Made by a program: the position numbers and the translations under genes
Notes under the pieces: model-generated
What the model was told of the DNA's origin: nothing
Database searches by the model: none
The model's input: only the letters and a program-made list of their open reading frames with translations
Assembly (NCBI RefSeq): GCF_051379705.1
Contig: NZ_CP179868.1
Span: 1,116,001 to 1,180,000, forward strand
DNA length: 64,000 nt
Direction of reading: 5' to 3'
Origin: Ekhidna sp051379705
GTDB lineage: Bacteria > Bacteroidota > Bacteroidia > Cytophagales > Cyclobacteriaceae
Shown: positions 18,170 to 27,542 of the stretch, in pieces
Numbering within the stretch: position 1 is the first letter of the stretch
Layout of the letters: the number at the start of each line of letters is the position of its first letter

Positions 18170-21100
18170 TTAAAAGTTTAGGTTAAGTCTTACAATGTAA
18201 GATCTTGCTGCAGCTTGGTTAAAGTAATCTAACCCTTGTGCATTACCTGTTCCAACCAAACTAGTTTCAGGATCTACCCCATCATAAGGGGTATCATACC
18301 ATAGGTTTCTACCATAAAACCCTAATGATGCAGCATCAAAGAATCCATTCAATATATTCGAAGTGTCGAATTTATATGATACAGAAACCTCTCTTAATCT
18401 AATCCATGAAGTAGACTGGATGAATTGCTCATCTACACTACCAAATCCTCCTAGAGAGCTAGTCCAGTAATTCTGTCCTCTCACAATTGGAATATCATTA
18501 GGAGTACCATCAGATTGCTTTACGCCTGGTATCGCAAATGGTGCCTCTTCTCTTGTATCAGCTGTTAGCTGTGATCTACCAAAGAATGTAAGTGCCCAGT
18601 TCGTACCGTTCCACATCTCACCGCCTTGTTTCCAATCCAATAAGAATGAGAAATTAACTCTCTTGTAATCAATGCTATTTTTGAATCCAATTTGGAAGTC
18701 GGGGTTGGTATTACCAATTGATCTCAAAGAAGCGTCTGGAATCTGGAATCCATATTCTCCACTTGTAGGATCATCGTTAATTACGATTTCACCCTCAGGA
18801 ATATTCAATCCATCATCGTTAGGACCACCGGCTCCTTCTCTTAAGTAAGCACCTCCAAATATTTGGCCGTACTGATTTCCTGCGATCAAGAATATACCTG
18901 TTCCAGTAAATCCACCAATCTGGAATCTTTCCAGTCCTGGAGCAAGTCTATCTACTACTGTTTTAAACTTAGTAAAATTGACTTTTGTATTCCATCTGAA
19001 ATCACCAGAGTTAACAATATCACCATCAAGAGTTAATTCCACTCCATCAGCCGTCAAAGCACCAGAGTTTAACCAAACACTAGTGTAGCCCGTTGAGCGT
19101 GGAAGTGATGCTTGAAGAATTGCATCTTCTGTTTCTCTTTTAAAGTAAGCAGCATCTAAACCAATTCTTCCATCTAAGAATCTCACATCAATTCCTAATT
19201 CAATTGAGGTTGTAGACTCAGGCTGTAGTTCAGGGTTTCCAAGAGTACCAGACAATTCGAATCCTGATACACCACCAAGCGGGAATGGAATGTTATCACC
19301 CCATCCGTCACCAACACTTGCCGAAACAAAAACTGAAGAAGTAGAATAAGCGTTTGGAGGTCCTGCACCTACTTGTGCCCATGAAGCTCTCACTTTACCA
19401 AAAGTCATAAAATCTACATCCAAAAGTTCTGAAAATACGAATGAAGTACTTACAGATGGATAAATAAATCCTATATCTCCAGCGTTGAATCCCTTACTAG
19501 GAGCACTTAGACGTGAATCATAATCCTGTCTTGCTGATACAGTCAAGAAGACCGTATTTGCATAATTACCTTCGACGGAAGCAAAAATACCCATGGTTCT
19601 GTAACGATTGATCGTTCTTACATCAGTCACATCTGATGCATTAGCCATATTAACAAAGCCTTGAGATGCAAGAGAGTTACCCGTGGTTAACGAATTATCA
19701 AATCTGTAATTAAACACGTTAATACCCGCTGTGTAGTTAAGTCCAATTTGATCAAATTGTCCACCACCATTGATACTAAGAATAGCGTCTGTTTGATTTA
19801 CAGTATAATTATCATGGATTACTCGACCACCTGGTGCAGTTCGAGAATTAACCTCAAATTCTTGCTTTCTTTCATCACTTGAGAAGTCTGTACCAACATT
19901 TAAGGAAACGTTTGCCCACTGATTGAAATCATAGGTAACCATCATGTTTCCGAAAATACGGTCAACGTTTTCGATCCTTTGTGCAAGATTAACCACCCAG
20001 TATGGGTTGTCATATCCACCACCACCACGGTAGTTTCTTTGCGATCCATCTTCGAATATGTAAGATGAAGGTTGATCTACGGCACCTGAACCAAACCCAC
20101 CTGAGTTATCAAAGGTAACTGGCGTTCTAAATAGACCCAGGTTAATACCTGAAGTATTTGAACCTTGTTGAATTCTAGTATGATCAGATCGAGTATAGTT
20201 AATCGAACCTGAAAACCTCAACTTGTCAGTTGCTTGCAGATCAGACGCAAGCTTTATTGTATTTCTATCATACGTGTTATTAGGAATAATACCTTCTTGC
20301 GTATGGTTCGAGTAAGACAATCTGAATGAAGCGGTCTCCCCGCCACCTGAAATCGCAATTGAATTCGTCAACGCTCGCCCAGTTTGGTAAAAATCGCCCG
20401 TATTATCATATCTATTCACAGCTTCTCCAGTTGCACTAGGATCAGTTGCGCTTACGATTCTACCGTTTCTATCATATGGGTAGCTTGAATCTCCATCATA
20501 GCTAAGTGTAGAAACATGTGGCCCCCAAGATGTAGAACTACCTGTTTCCGGAGCATCATATGCTCCTGACCACCCTTGAGCGTATGTAGACTGAAGTTGA
20601 GGAAGGGTCGAAACACGATCAAATTGTAGACTGGAAGTAAAACTAACATCCAGTCCTTGACCTTTTTTACCTTTCTTGGTCGTAATAACAACTACACCAG
20701 TAGACCCAGCGGTACCATATAATGCGGTAGCTGCTGCACCTTTTAGTACGTTCATAGATGCAATATCATCCGGGTTCAAATCCATCAATCTATTTGATTG
20801 AGATGTTCCGGCAGTTTGATCCTCACTTGAGTAAGTTTCGTTGTTAACACGAACACCATCAATCACGATTAGAGGCTGGTTGTCGCCAATCATTGAAGTG
20901 ATTCCTCGAATTAATATTCTAGAACCTCCTCCAACTGTTCCACTAGAACTTGTAATCTGCACTCCCGCAGCTTTTCCACTTAATGCATCAAGCGGGTTTT
21001 GCGCTGCAGCATCCATAATGTCTTGACTATCGACACTCTGTACACTATAACCCAACGCTTTCTTTTCCCGTTCAACACCAAAGGCTGTTACAACTACTTC

Positions 21101-21397
21101 TTGTAGTTCAGTTGCCCCAGACATAGAAAGATCGATGGTAGTTCTCGATCCAACTGCTACCTCTTGGGTGCCAAATCCAACGTAGGAGAAAATTAATGTA
21201 GCTCCATCTTCAACGGAGATACGATAGTTACCATCTAGATCTGTGGTAACACCTGTTGTTGTGCCTTTAATCACAACATTCACGCCCGGTAATCCCTCAC
21301 CGGAATCATCGGTGACCTTACCCGACACTGTTCTTTGAGCTATTAGACATGTAATAGCAAAAAAGAACAAAGTAGTAAGTAGTAAAATCCTCTTCAT
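18170..21397 (-). CDS. SusC/RagA-type TonB-linked outer-membrane protein (locus 2)
   Basis: A 1075-residue SusC family transporter: signal peptide (1-20, ending LIA-Q), carboxypeptidase-D-regulatory-like domain (about 22-95), EVVVTA segment, plug (about 115-230, with RILIRG and VIDGVRVN) and a barrel ending in LNLNF. There is no STN domain. The first 33 codons and 10 bp upstream match the third susC gene base for base (21297-21407 and 27222-27332), whereas the barrels differ strongly. First gene of a five-gene locus with SusD, two large lipoproteins and an M28 peptidase, which hints at a peptide-type substrate. Confidence 0.95.
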   Translation of the reverse strand: MKRILLLTTLFFFAITCLIAQRTVSGKVTDDSGEGLPGVNVVIKGTTTGVTTDLDGNYRISVEDGATLIFSYVGFGTQEVAVGSRTTIDLSMSGATELQEVVVTAFGVEREKKALGYSVQSVDSQDIMDAAAQNPLDALSGKAAGVQITSSSGTVGGGSRILIRGITSMIGDNQPLIVIDGVRVNNETYSSEDQTAGTSQSNRLMDLNPDDIASMNVLKGAAATALYGTAGSTGVVVITTKKGKKGQGLDVSFTSSLQFDRVSTLPQLQSTYAQGWSGAYDAPETGSSTSWGPHVSTLSYDGDSSYPYDRNGRIVSATDPSATGEAVNRYDNTGDFYQTGRALTNSIAISGGGETASFRLSYSNHTQEGIIPNNTYDRNTIKLASDLQATDKLRFSGSINYTRSDHTRIQQGSNTSGINLGLFRTPVTFDNSGGFGSGAVDQPSSYIFEDGSQRNYRGGGGYDNPYWVVNLAQRIENVDRIFGNMMVTYDFNQWANVSLNVGTDFSSDERKQEFEVNSRTAPGGRVIHDNYTVNQTDAILSINGGGQFDQIGLNYTAGINVFNYRFDNSLTTGNSLASQGFVNMANASDVTDVRTINRYRTMGIFASVEGNYANTVFLTVSARQDYDSRLSAPSKGFNAGDIGFIYPSVSTSFVFSELLDVDFMTFGKVRASWAQVGAGPPNAYSTSSVFVSASVGDGWGDNIPFPLGGVSGFELSGTLGNPELQPESTTSIELGIDVRFLDGRIGLDAAYFKRETEDAILQASLPRSTGYTSVWLNSGALTADGVELTLDGDIVNSGDFRWNTKVNFTKFKTVVDRLAPGLERFQIGGFTGTGIFLIAGNQYGQIFGGAYLREGAGGPNDDGLNIPEGEIVINDDPTSGEYGFQIPDASLRSIGNTNPDFQIGFKNSIDYKRVNFSFLLDWKQGGEMWNGTNWALTFFGRSQLTADTREEAPFAIPGVKQSDGTPNDIPIVRGQNYWTSSLGGFGSVDEQFIQSTSWIRLREVSVSYKFDTSNILNGFFDAASLGFYGRNLWYDTPYDGVDPETSLVGTGNAQGLDYFNQAAARSYIVRLNLNF

Positions 21398-21407
21398 ACT
21401 TTACTTT
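21297..21407 (-). repeat. 111-bp perfect direct repeat, copy A (susC2 5' end)
   Basis: Identical by direct reading to 27222-27332, same orientation, about 5.9 kb apart. It spans the susC2 start codon, signal peptide and first residues of the regulatory-like domain; identity drops soon after on both sides. Confidence 0.9.
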
Positions 21408-21438
21408 GTTTTGTTAAAAAAATAGGTTACTAAACCAT

Positions 21439-21468
21439 CAAAGTAAGTGAAATAATCCAACTTTAACA
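21439..21468 (-). promoter_or_regulatory. Candidate promoter of susC2
   Basis: On the minus strand TTG (about 21466-21468) is followed about 20 bp later by TTACTTTG (21446-21439), one base from the TAnnTTTG box, with spacing usual for Bacteroidota. It lies about 42 bp upstream of the susC2 ATG. Confidence 0.45.
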
Positions 21469-21620
21469 ATAAGGTAACATGGTATTTGGAGGGATTACCA
21501 AAATGAAATATTGTTTTAACAACTACCTACCAAATCTGTAGATTTCTCCAAAAGAATTAATCTCTACTGAAAGAATCGCTTATTGTGAGCCTTAAAGCAG
21601 TTTAATCTATAAACAAAAAA

Positions 21621-21642
21621 ACCTGCAGAATTATCTGCAGGT
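21621..21642 (-). terminator. Terminator of SusCD locus 3
   Basis: A 9-bp stem (ACCTGCAGA / TCTGCAGGT) with a 4-nt loop; on the minus strand the stem is followed by TTTTTTTG. It lies 37 bp beyond the stop of the locus 3 lipoprotein gene. Confidence 0.85.
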
Positions 21643-21678
21643 CTTAAATCTTGAGCTTGAAATACTTATGTCAAGAAT

Positions 21679-22734
21679 CTATTCTCTCGGTAATTCCCCT
21701 TCCATCTTGAAGGGAAAACAATAGCCTCCCTCTACACTACATAGGTTCCACTCAAGGGTGAGTGTTCCGTTGCATCCATCTACTAAACCTGTACCATCAA
21801 TTGTATAGGTATAAGGAGCATCATCGTATGTCGTCTCCATGATCACTTGCTCTTCAATTGTTAAAATCAGATCTAAATCATCAGCGTCAATGGTAATAGG
21901 GTTTTGAACATTAATAGTCTCTCCCCAGAAATCCACCATCCACGTAGAATTCAAACCATTAACGATAATTGAATTACCATCATATGTAAAAGCTGCGTTG
22001 CTTTGATAATGACTACCATATGTATTACCATAAGTTAAATCATTTTCAAGTACATCAAACACTGTTCCATCAATTGGAGATAGATCGTATGCGCAATAAG
22101 CATAAATATTTATATCAAAAGAATATTCATTTACATCTCCAGTTGCAGTGGTTTCTACTACTGTTACAGTTGCCATACCATCAGAATCTTTTGCTGTAGT
22201 TACTATGTCAACTTCTGACCCTTTGGTAGCACTCAGGGAAGCATTTGCAGCTCCTGAAATAGACCAACTATATGTTGATCCACCATATACGTTATCCAAA
22301 CTCAATGTTTGAGTCGTTCCTGAATACATGTTCATTGGAGTAAATGAGTTACTATATGGCACAACTAATATGTCATAAGTAAAAGTTTCTGAGACTCCCC
22401 ATGAAGTTGTTTCAGTCACCTCTACTGTAGCCTCAACAGAAGTTCCAGTATCAGTATACTCGAATGTACCAGTACCTATGAAGGGATAAGTACCACTTTC
22501 GAACGTAGCATTGTAATCTATTACTGCAAATTCATAGGTAGAACCCTGTCTATTTCTTACAGCAAAATCATTATTGGTACCAGCAACTACAGTGGTTTCA
22601 CCAGAAACAACATTGTAGACACTATCAATTGATGCGACATCAACAGATTCAAATCCTGGATCATCTGGACCACACGCGGAAAAAAATACCGCTAGGACAA
22701 TTAATGGGAAAATATATTTTTTCATAATATTCAT
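21679..22734 (-). CDS. Hypothetical lipoprotein of SusCD locus 3
   Basis: A 351-residue lipoprotein with lipobox FSAC (Cys21) followed by GPDDPG. The body is rich in Thr, Ser, Tyr and Gly and consistent with several Ig-like beta-sandwich domains; I recognise no family. Its ATG overlaps the susD3 stop (TAATG), so it is translated together with the SusD protein; this supports the 22734 start rather than the ATG at 22725. By position it could act like SusE/SusF or as a surface-glycan-binding-like accessory lipoprotein. Confidence 0.85.
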   Translation of the reverse strand: MNIMKKYIFPLIVLAVFFSACGPDDPGFESVDVASIDSVYNVVSGETTVVAGTNNDFAVRNRQGSTYEFAVIDYNATFESGTYPFIGTGTFEYTDTGTSVEATVEVTETTSWGVSETFTYDILVVPYSNSFTPMNMYSGTTQTLSLDNVYGGSTYSWSISGAANASLSATKGSEVDIVTTAKDSDGMATVTVVETTATGDVNEYSFDINIYAYCAYDLSPIDGTVFDVLENDLTYGNTYGSHYQSNAAFTYDGNSIIVNGLNSTWMVDFWGETINVQNPITIDADDLDLILTIEEQVIMETTYDDAPYTYTIDGTGLVDGCNGTLTLEWNLCSVEGGYCFPFKMEGELPRE

Positions 22735-24233
22735 TAGTTATTGGTCCAAGAGTTACTTCCATCAGCTGTGTTCACACCATCAGCTTGAATAGGGCTTCCA
22801 TATGTATACACTTCCTCTCCGAGTACTTCCAGCTCACGAGCCGGAACAGCCCAGTGTAGCGGAGTGCCAATTTGAAGAAGATCGTGTCGTCTCATATAAG
22901 CCCAACCTATACCCATTCCAGAGTGGGCAAGCTCAATACTATACTCATAGTGAAGAAGGTGCTCTAAACAGTCATCAGTACTACATGTTTCGTCAGGCAA
23001 TTCCCCCACTGAAGATCTGGGGCCGGAGTTGATCAAAGCAAGAGCTACTGGATTACTTCCAAGATACCATTCAGCTTCAGCTTCGAGATATAGCATCTCA
23101 GATGCATACATCAATGGAACTGGCGTATTTGCATATGACGCATTCCCTCTCAACGACGGATACCTATTATAATTAATATTGCTGAACATCGCTCTGTTCC
23201 TTGACGCATTCAGATATCCAAAATTCGTAGAATAAAAATAGTATAGATTATACCTGGCATCATCAGTAGTAGGTGGACCCAATACTGTTTCATCTGTTGG
23301 ATAATTTATTGGCATGTTATCCGGATCCAACATCCATGCAATTTTTTGATCGACCGGGATATACGTAGCGTCATCAGCAATTGGAGACTCAATAAATGAA
23401 ATATTCTCACCAGCGATAGCTGAGTTATCAGAAATGGGAATAAAATCATCAGTGATTCCATTCTGCGCATACGTACGTATAGCTGCCCAATCCAAAGCAG
23501 CTGCTTGTGTACTGTTTCTAGCTGATGCCGCTGCATATCGAGCTGCAAAACTATTGCAAAGAGCAATGAAGTAATCTTTTGAATAAACATTTCCAAAAAA
23601 GTCCAACTCAAAAGTAGATGTAGCATTTGCTGTCTCAATTGCTCTCTCGAAAGATGTTACAGCTGCGCTTATTACTTCAGGGAAATCTACCAGAACTAAT
23701 TCGTTGGCTGGAACTTCTTCGAGAGCAGCATATCCTCTGTCAAACACCAAACCTACTGAACCTAGTGCTACACCTCGGGTCATGTAAGCCCAAGCGAGTA
23801 ATTGCTGAGTTACATCTTCTTCTGATTCATCCAAAATGACAGTTCCCTCAACTATACGATTAATTACAAGGTTCAAATTAGCTACAGCAGTATTGTTAAG
23901 TGTCCATGGTGTATCAAAAATGTGATATTCCGGGTATCCAGTACTATTTACAAGCTCCCTTCTAGGTTGATCACATACGTGCCAGAAGCCATGGGCATTG
24001 TTAGTTGCCGTAAGAATATCTGCTTGAAGGGCCATATGATTTGAGCCAGAGTTAGCACTTTGTGCATAAAACACATCGCCCATACCACCGGTTACTAAAG
24101 CTATCAAATCTGTACTGCTCGCCAATGCTCTATCAGCATCTGGAGCATTCTCATTCTCTACTTCTAGGTCTCCACATGATTGTGAGACAAAAATTAGAAG
24201 AGTCAAAAAACTTATTCTCTTAAAATTTTTCAT
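22734..24233 (-). CDS. SusD/RagB-type outer-membrane lipoprotein (locus 3)
   Basis: A 499-residue SusD-like protein with lipobox QSC (Cys20) followed by GDLEVENEN, an acidic surface-export-like tail. It is more divergent than the two other SusD proteins. Helical segments such as AWAYMTRGVALG, the YLEAEAEWYLG repeat helix and the C-terminal WAVPARELE region support the fold. It starts 5 bp after the susC3 stop and shares a base with the next gene. The assignment relies partly on its place behind a SusC. Confidence 0.85.
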   Translation of the reverse strand: MKNFKRISFLTLLIFVSQSCGDLEVENENAPDADRALASSTDLIALVTGGMGDVFYAQSANSGSNHMALQADILTATNNAHGFWHVCDQPRRELVNSTGYPEYHIFDTPWTLNNTAVANLNLVINRIVEGTVILDESEEDVTQQLLAWAYMTRGVALGSVGLVFDRGYAALEEVPANELVLVDFPEVISAAVTSFERAIETANATSTFELDFFGNVYSKDYFIALCNSFAARYAAASARNSTQAAALDWAAIRTYAQNGITDDFIPISDNSAIAGENISFIESPIADDATYIPVDQKIAWMLDPDNMPINYPTDETVLGPPTTDDARYNLYYFYSTNFGYLNASRNRAMFSNINYNRYPSLRGNASYANTPVPLMYASEMLYLEAEAEWYLGSNPVALALINSGPRSSVGELPDETCSTDDCLEHLLHYEYSIELAHSGMGIGWAYMRRHDLLQIGTPLHWAVPARELEVLGEEVYTYGSPIQADGVNTADGSNSWTNN

Positions 24234-24238
24234 GTTAT

Positions 24239-27200
24239 TTAAAATTTAAGTTGAAGAGATGCAGTATAAGTTCTGAAGTTTGGATAAGAGTACTCATCCA
24301 TTCTAAAGTTGGTAGGGTTATCACCTAAGCCAACTTCTGGATCCCATCCAGAATAATTGGTGAATGTGAATAGATTGCGTCCAGAAAGAGAAATTCTGGC
24401 ACTTTTAATCACATTACCAATAGAACCTAGTTTATCCGCATTTAATAAATATGACAAGGAAACCTCACGCACTTTCATGAATGTTCCATCCTCTACAAAA
24501 TGAGAAGTAGCACCTTGACCATAGTAGATATTGCTACTTGGCCCACTGTAGTTTCTATGCTTACCAACATATGCATACTCTACCTGATCCTGATGTCTAT
24601 AATTGAAATACAAAAGCTGCTTAGTATAATTGTATATATCAGCTCCCTTTTGATAATCTAAGAGAACATATAATGAAATTCCCCTATATGTAAATGTGTT
24701 ACCCAATCCCATAATGAAATCAGGGTTAGTATTACCAATTTGTCTGTCGACGAACTTATCACTCTCATCCATCACAAACATTACATTTTCGTCAGACGTG
24801 TTGTAGAAAGCTTTTCGCACAACATATCCATCTTCATTAGTCATGTACTGATCAATAGTTGCTCCACTACCTGTGGCAATGTAATATGGATCATTCAGGA
24901 CGATTCCATTTTCATCGGTATTCAATTGATCGATAGATGTTACAATCTCTCGACCATATATAGTTCCATAAGGCAATCCTTCCTGAACTCTAAATACAGG
25001 AATAGCAGTATTGGTATTTCTTGTAAATGGAGCAACTCCATTAAGACTGCTTATTATCGTCTTATTGGTACTGAAATTTAAATTGGCATCCCATTTAAAA
25101 TCTCCTTTTTCCATTACGTCTCCTGACAACATAAATTCCCATGCTGTTGCATCTAAATTTGCCACGTTTTGGTATTGGAAGGCAAATCCAGAAGTTGCTG
25201 AGAGCGGAACTTGTAAGATATCATCTTCAACTTGAGAGTCTGAATAATTAAACTCGAAGAAAAATCTATTCAAAAAAGATACGTTAATACCTAATTCCAT
25301 TTCCTTAACAGTTGATGGTTGTAGGTCGGCGTTTCCAAAATTTCTTCCAACTATACCAGCCTGACTAACAGAGAAGGTCTCATATTGAGAAGACCAGACA
25401 GAAGGTCTTTGACCAGAAGTACCATAGGATGCACGAAGTTTCAATTCCTGTACACCTGGTACATCAAAGTCTTCAGTCAATCTGTAAGCCAATGAACCTC
25501 TATAATACCACTTGCTTCTAGCATCTGCTCCAAATAGTGAAGAGGCATCTCTACGTACCAAACCACTCGCAATAATTTTATCCTGAAAGTCTACATCTAA
25601 GTTGATGAAATAGTTCTCAGCAGTTTGAGGCTGACTAGTGTTAAACACTCCAAAGTTTGATTGTGGAGCATTCTGAATTGTATTCACACCATTCGCCAAG
25701 AATTCTGATGAATTCATTTGCTCATATGTATATGTTCTATCCTCGTAGAGATACTTTAGGGTTAGGGCAGTATTGAAATCACCAAAATTCCTCTGAGCTA
25801 TAATCGAGCCCGAAGTAATTTGAGTCCCAATTCTTTCGGTTCCCAAGGTAATCCTTCCAAAATTCAATGAACCAGGCTCTCTGGTTTCGAATCCCTTAGG
25901 TATAAAAGTTTTGGATCTTTCGTTGCTATTATCGATTGTGATGGAGCCATTGATGGTCAACCAATCTAGTGGTCTATAACTTACGTCCACTCCACCAATA
26001 ATCCGATCTCTCTCAAGACCAAAATCAGCATTTTGTAAGAAATATAATGGACCATAAGAGAAGTTCCCGTCAAACCAGGTAGATCTTTCTGGAGCTGCTA
26101 TGTAATTACCATTTGCGTCTTTCTCAGTCAAATCGATGTATTGAGGAAAAGTAAGAGCCGCAAAAAATAAATTACTTGAACCCTGTCCTTGTTCAGTTAC
26201 TGTTGGACCCGTTGACTTGATATAGTTAATAGTAGATTTCACATCTACCTTTTCGATCGGGGAAAAATCCAAATTTAATTTGAGTGAATTTCTATCAAAA
26301 TCTGGCGCTCCGTCCAATATACCTTTTTGATTAAGGTTCTGATAAGACAGGTAATAATTGATATTTTCAGATCCTCCACCTACTGAGGTAGATAAATTTC
26401 TCCATGGCTGAGCAGTGAGAAGTGCTTTAACATTATCAAAATTTAAATCAGCAGGATACAGATTGTCCATCAACCCATCTGGATCCGCAACATCTTCTGT
26501 AAGCTGTCCACCTGAGTTTAGGATGAAATCACCATTTTCCTCAAGCCTAAAAAAGTGTCTCTCTGCAATTGGGTAATCCCTTGCGATTTTAGAAAATCCA
26601 TATTCAGCTCTTACCGTTACCTCTGGATCTATTGTTCCTCTACCCCTTTTTGTAATAATCTGAACAACACCATTTCCAGCAAGTGATCCATAAAGTGATG
26701 AAGCAGCAGCTCCTTTAACTACCTCAATAGACTGAACGTCATTCATATTGATGTCACTTAAAGATCCGTCGGTGATAACTCCATCAACAATAATAAGTGG
26801 ACTTTGACTTCCTGAAATATTTGTTGATCCTCTTAATCTGATTGATGGAGCAGACGTTGGATTACCTGAAGGTTGAACTATCGTAACACCAGCTGTTTTT
26901 CCTCGTAAGGCATTACCAGGATCCGTGGCTGGAACTTTTTGAAGTTGTTCTTCATTTACTTTACCAACTGAAAAACCTAGTTTTTTAGTAGATGTACCAA
27001 TAGCAACACCTGTTACAACAACCTCTTGAAGTTCTGTGATGCCACTCATTGTCACATCGATTATTGTTCGAGCACCAACTTCAATTTCCTGATTTTCGAA
27101 ACCGACATAGGAAAATGTAATTGTGGCACCATCATCCACAGTCATTCTATAGCTACCATCTAAATCTGTGGTAACACCATTTGTTGTGCCTTTAATCACA

Positions 27201-27322
27201 ACGTTTACCCCAGGTAAACCTTCACCGGAATCATCGGTGACCTTACCCGACACTGTTCTTTGAGCTATTAGACATGTAATAGCAAAAAAGAACAAAGTAG
27301 TAAGTAGTAAAATCCTCTTCAT
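24239..27322 (-). CDS. SusC/RagA-type TonB-linked outer-membrane protein (locus 3)
   Basis: A 1027-residue SusC family transporter with signal peptide (1-20), carboxypeptidase-D-regulatory-like domain (about 22-95), EVVVTG segment, plug (about 110-225, with SIRLRG and IVDGVITD) and barrel ending in LQLKF. There is no STN domain. Its 5' end is identical to that of susC2 over 111 bp, but the plug and barrel are clearly different, as if the transporters share a leader but have separate specificities. Directly followed by susD3 and a lipoprotein gene. No enzyme is linked to this locus. Confidence 0.95.
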   Translation of the reverse strand: MKRILLLTTLFFFAITCLIAQRTVSGKVTDDSGEGLPGVNVVIKGTTNGVTTDLDGSYRMTVDDGATITFSYVGFENQEIEVGARTIIDVTMSGITELQEVVVTGVAIGTSTKKLGFSVGKVNEEQLQKVPATDPGNALRGKTAGVTIVQPSGNPTSAPSIRLRGSTNISGSQSPLIIVDGVITDGSLSDINMNDVQSIEVVKGAAASSLYGSLAGNGVVQIITKRGRGTIDPEVTVRAEYGFSKIARDYPIAERHFFRLEENGDFILNSGGQLTEDVADPDGLMDNLYPADLNFDNVKALLTAQPWRNLSTSVGGGSENINYYLSYQNLNQKGILDGAPDFDRNSLKLNLDFSPIEKVDVKSTINYIKSTGPTVTEQGQGSSNLFFAALTFPQYIDLTEKDANGNYIAAPERSTWFDGNFSYGPLYFLQNADFGLERDRIIGGVDVSYRPLDWLTINGSITIDNSNERSKTFIPKGFETREPGSLNFGRITLGTERIGTQITSGSIIAQRNFGDFNTALTLKYLYEDRTYTYEQMNSSEFLANGVNTIQNAPQSNFGVFNTSQPQTAENYFINLDVDFQDKIIASGLVRRDASSLFGADARSKWYYRGSLAYRLTEDFDVPGVQELKLRASYGTSGQRPSVWSSQYETFSVSQAGIVGRNFGNADLQPSTVKEMELGINVSFLNRFFFEFNYSDSQVEDDILQVPLSATSGFAFQYQNVANLDATAWEFMLSGDVMEKGDFKWDANLNFSTNKTIISSLNGVAPFTRNTNTAIPVFRVQEGLPYGTIYGREIVTSIDQLNTDENGIVLNDPYYIATGSGATIDQYMTNEDGYVVRKAFYNTSDENVMFVMDESDKFVDRQIGNTNPDFIMGLGNTFTYRGISLYVLLDYQKGADIYNYTKQLLYFNYRHQDQVEYAYVGKHRNYSGPSSNIYYGQGATSHFVEDGTFMKVREVSLSYLLNADKLGSIGNVIKSARISLSGRNLFTFTNYSGWDPEVGLGDNPTNFRMDEYSYPNFRTYTASLQLKF

Positions 27323-27332
27323 ACTTTACTTT
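27222..27332 (-). repeat. 111-bp perfect direct repeat, copy B (susC3 5' end)
   Basis: Matches 21297-21407 base for base. It covers 10 bp before the start codon and the first 33 codons of susC3. Confidence 0.9.
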
Positions 27333-27511
27333 TTTGGTTAAAAATTATTTTAATGAAAAGACTAATTTTAGAAGTCTGAGAGAATTAAAAGGTGTAAAAT
27401 CCATTAAAGTGGTTAGAGTATACCATTTGTACACATGATAGAACCCATACTTAAAAAGATGTCATGGAAGATGATTTTTGATGAGGTTTAAAATATTCCC
27501 ATTGAAAACAA

Positions 27512-27519
27512 TAGTTTTG
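27512..27519 (+). promoter_or_regulatory. Bacteroidota -7 box for the transketolase genes
   Basis: TAGTTTTG fits TAnnTTTG, with a TTTA 21 bp upstream (27487-27490) in place of the -33 TTTG. It lies 23 bp before the transketolase N-terminal subunit ATG. Confidence 0.5.
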
Positions 27520-27542
27520 CAGACTTACAAATTCCGATCTCA

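Noticed and set aside
6058..27322. A polysaccharide utilisation locus.
   Set aside because: No glycoside hydrolase, lyase, sulfatase or sigma/anti-sigma genes are present, so SusCD alone does not justify that label.
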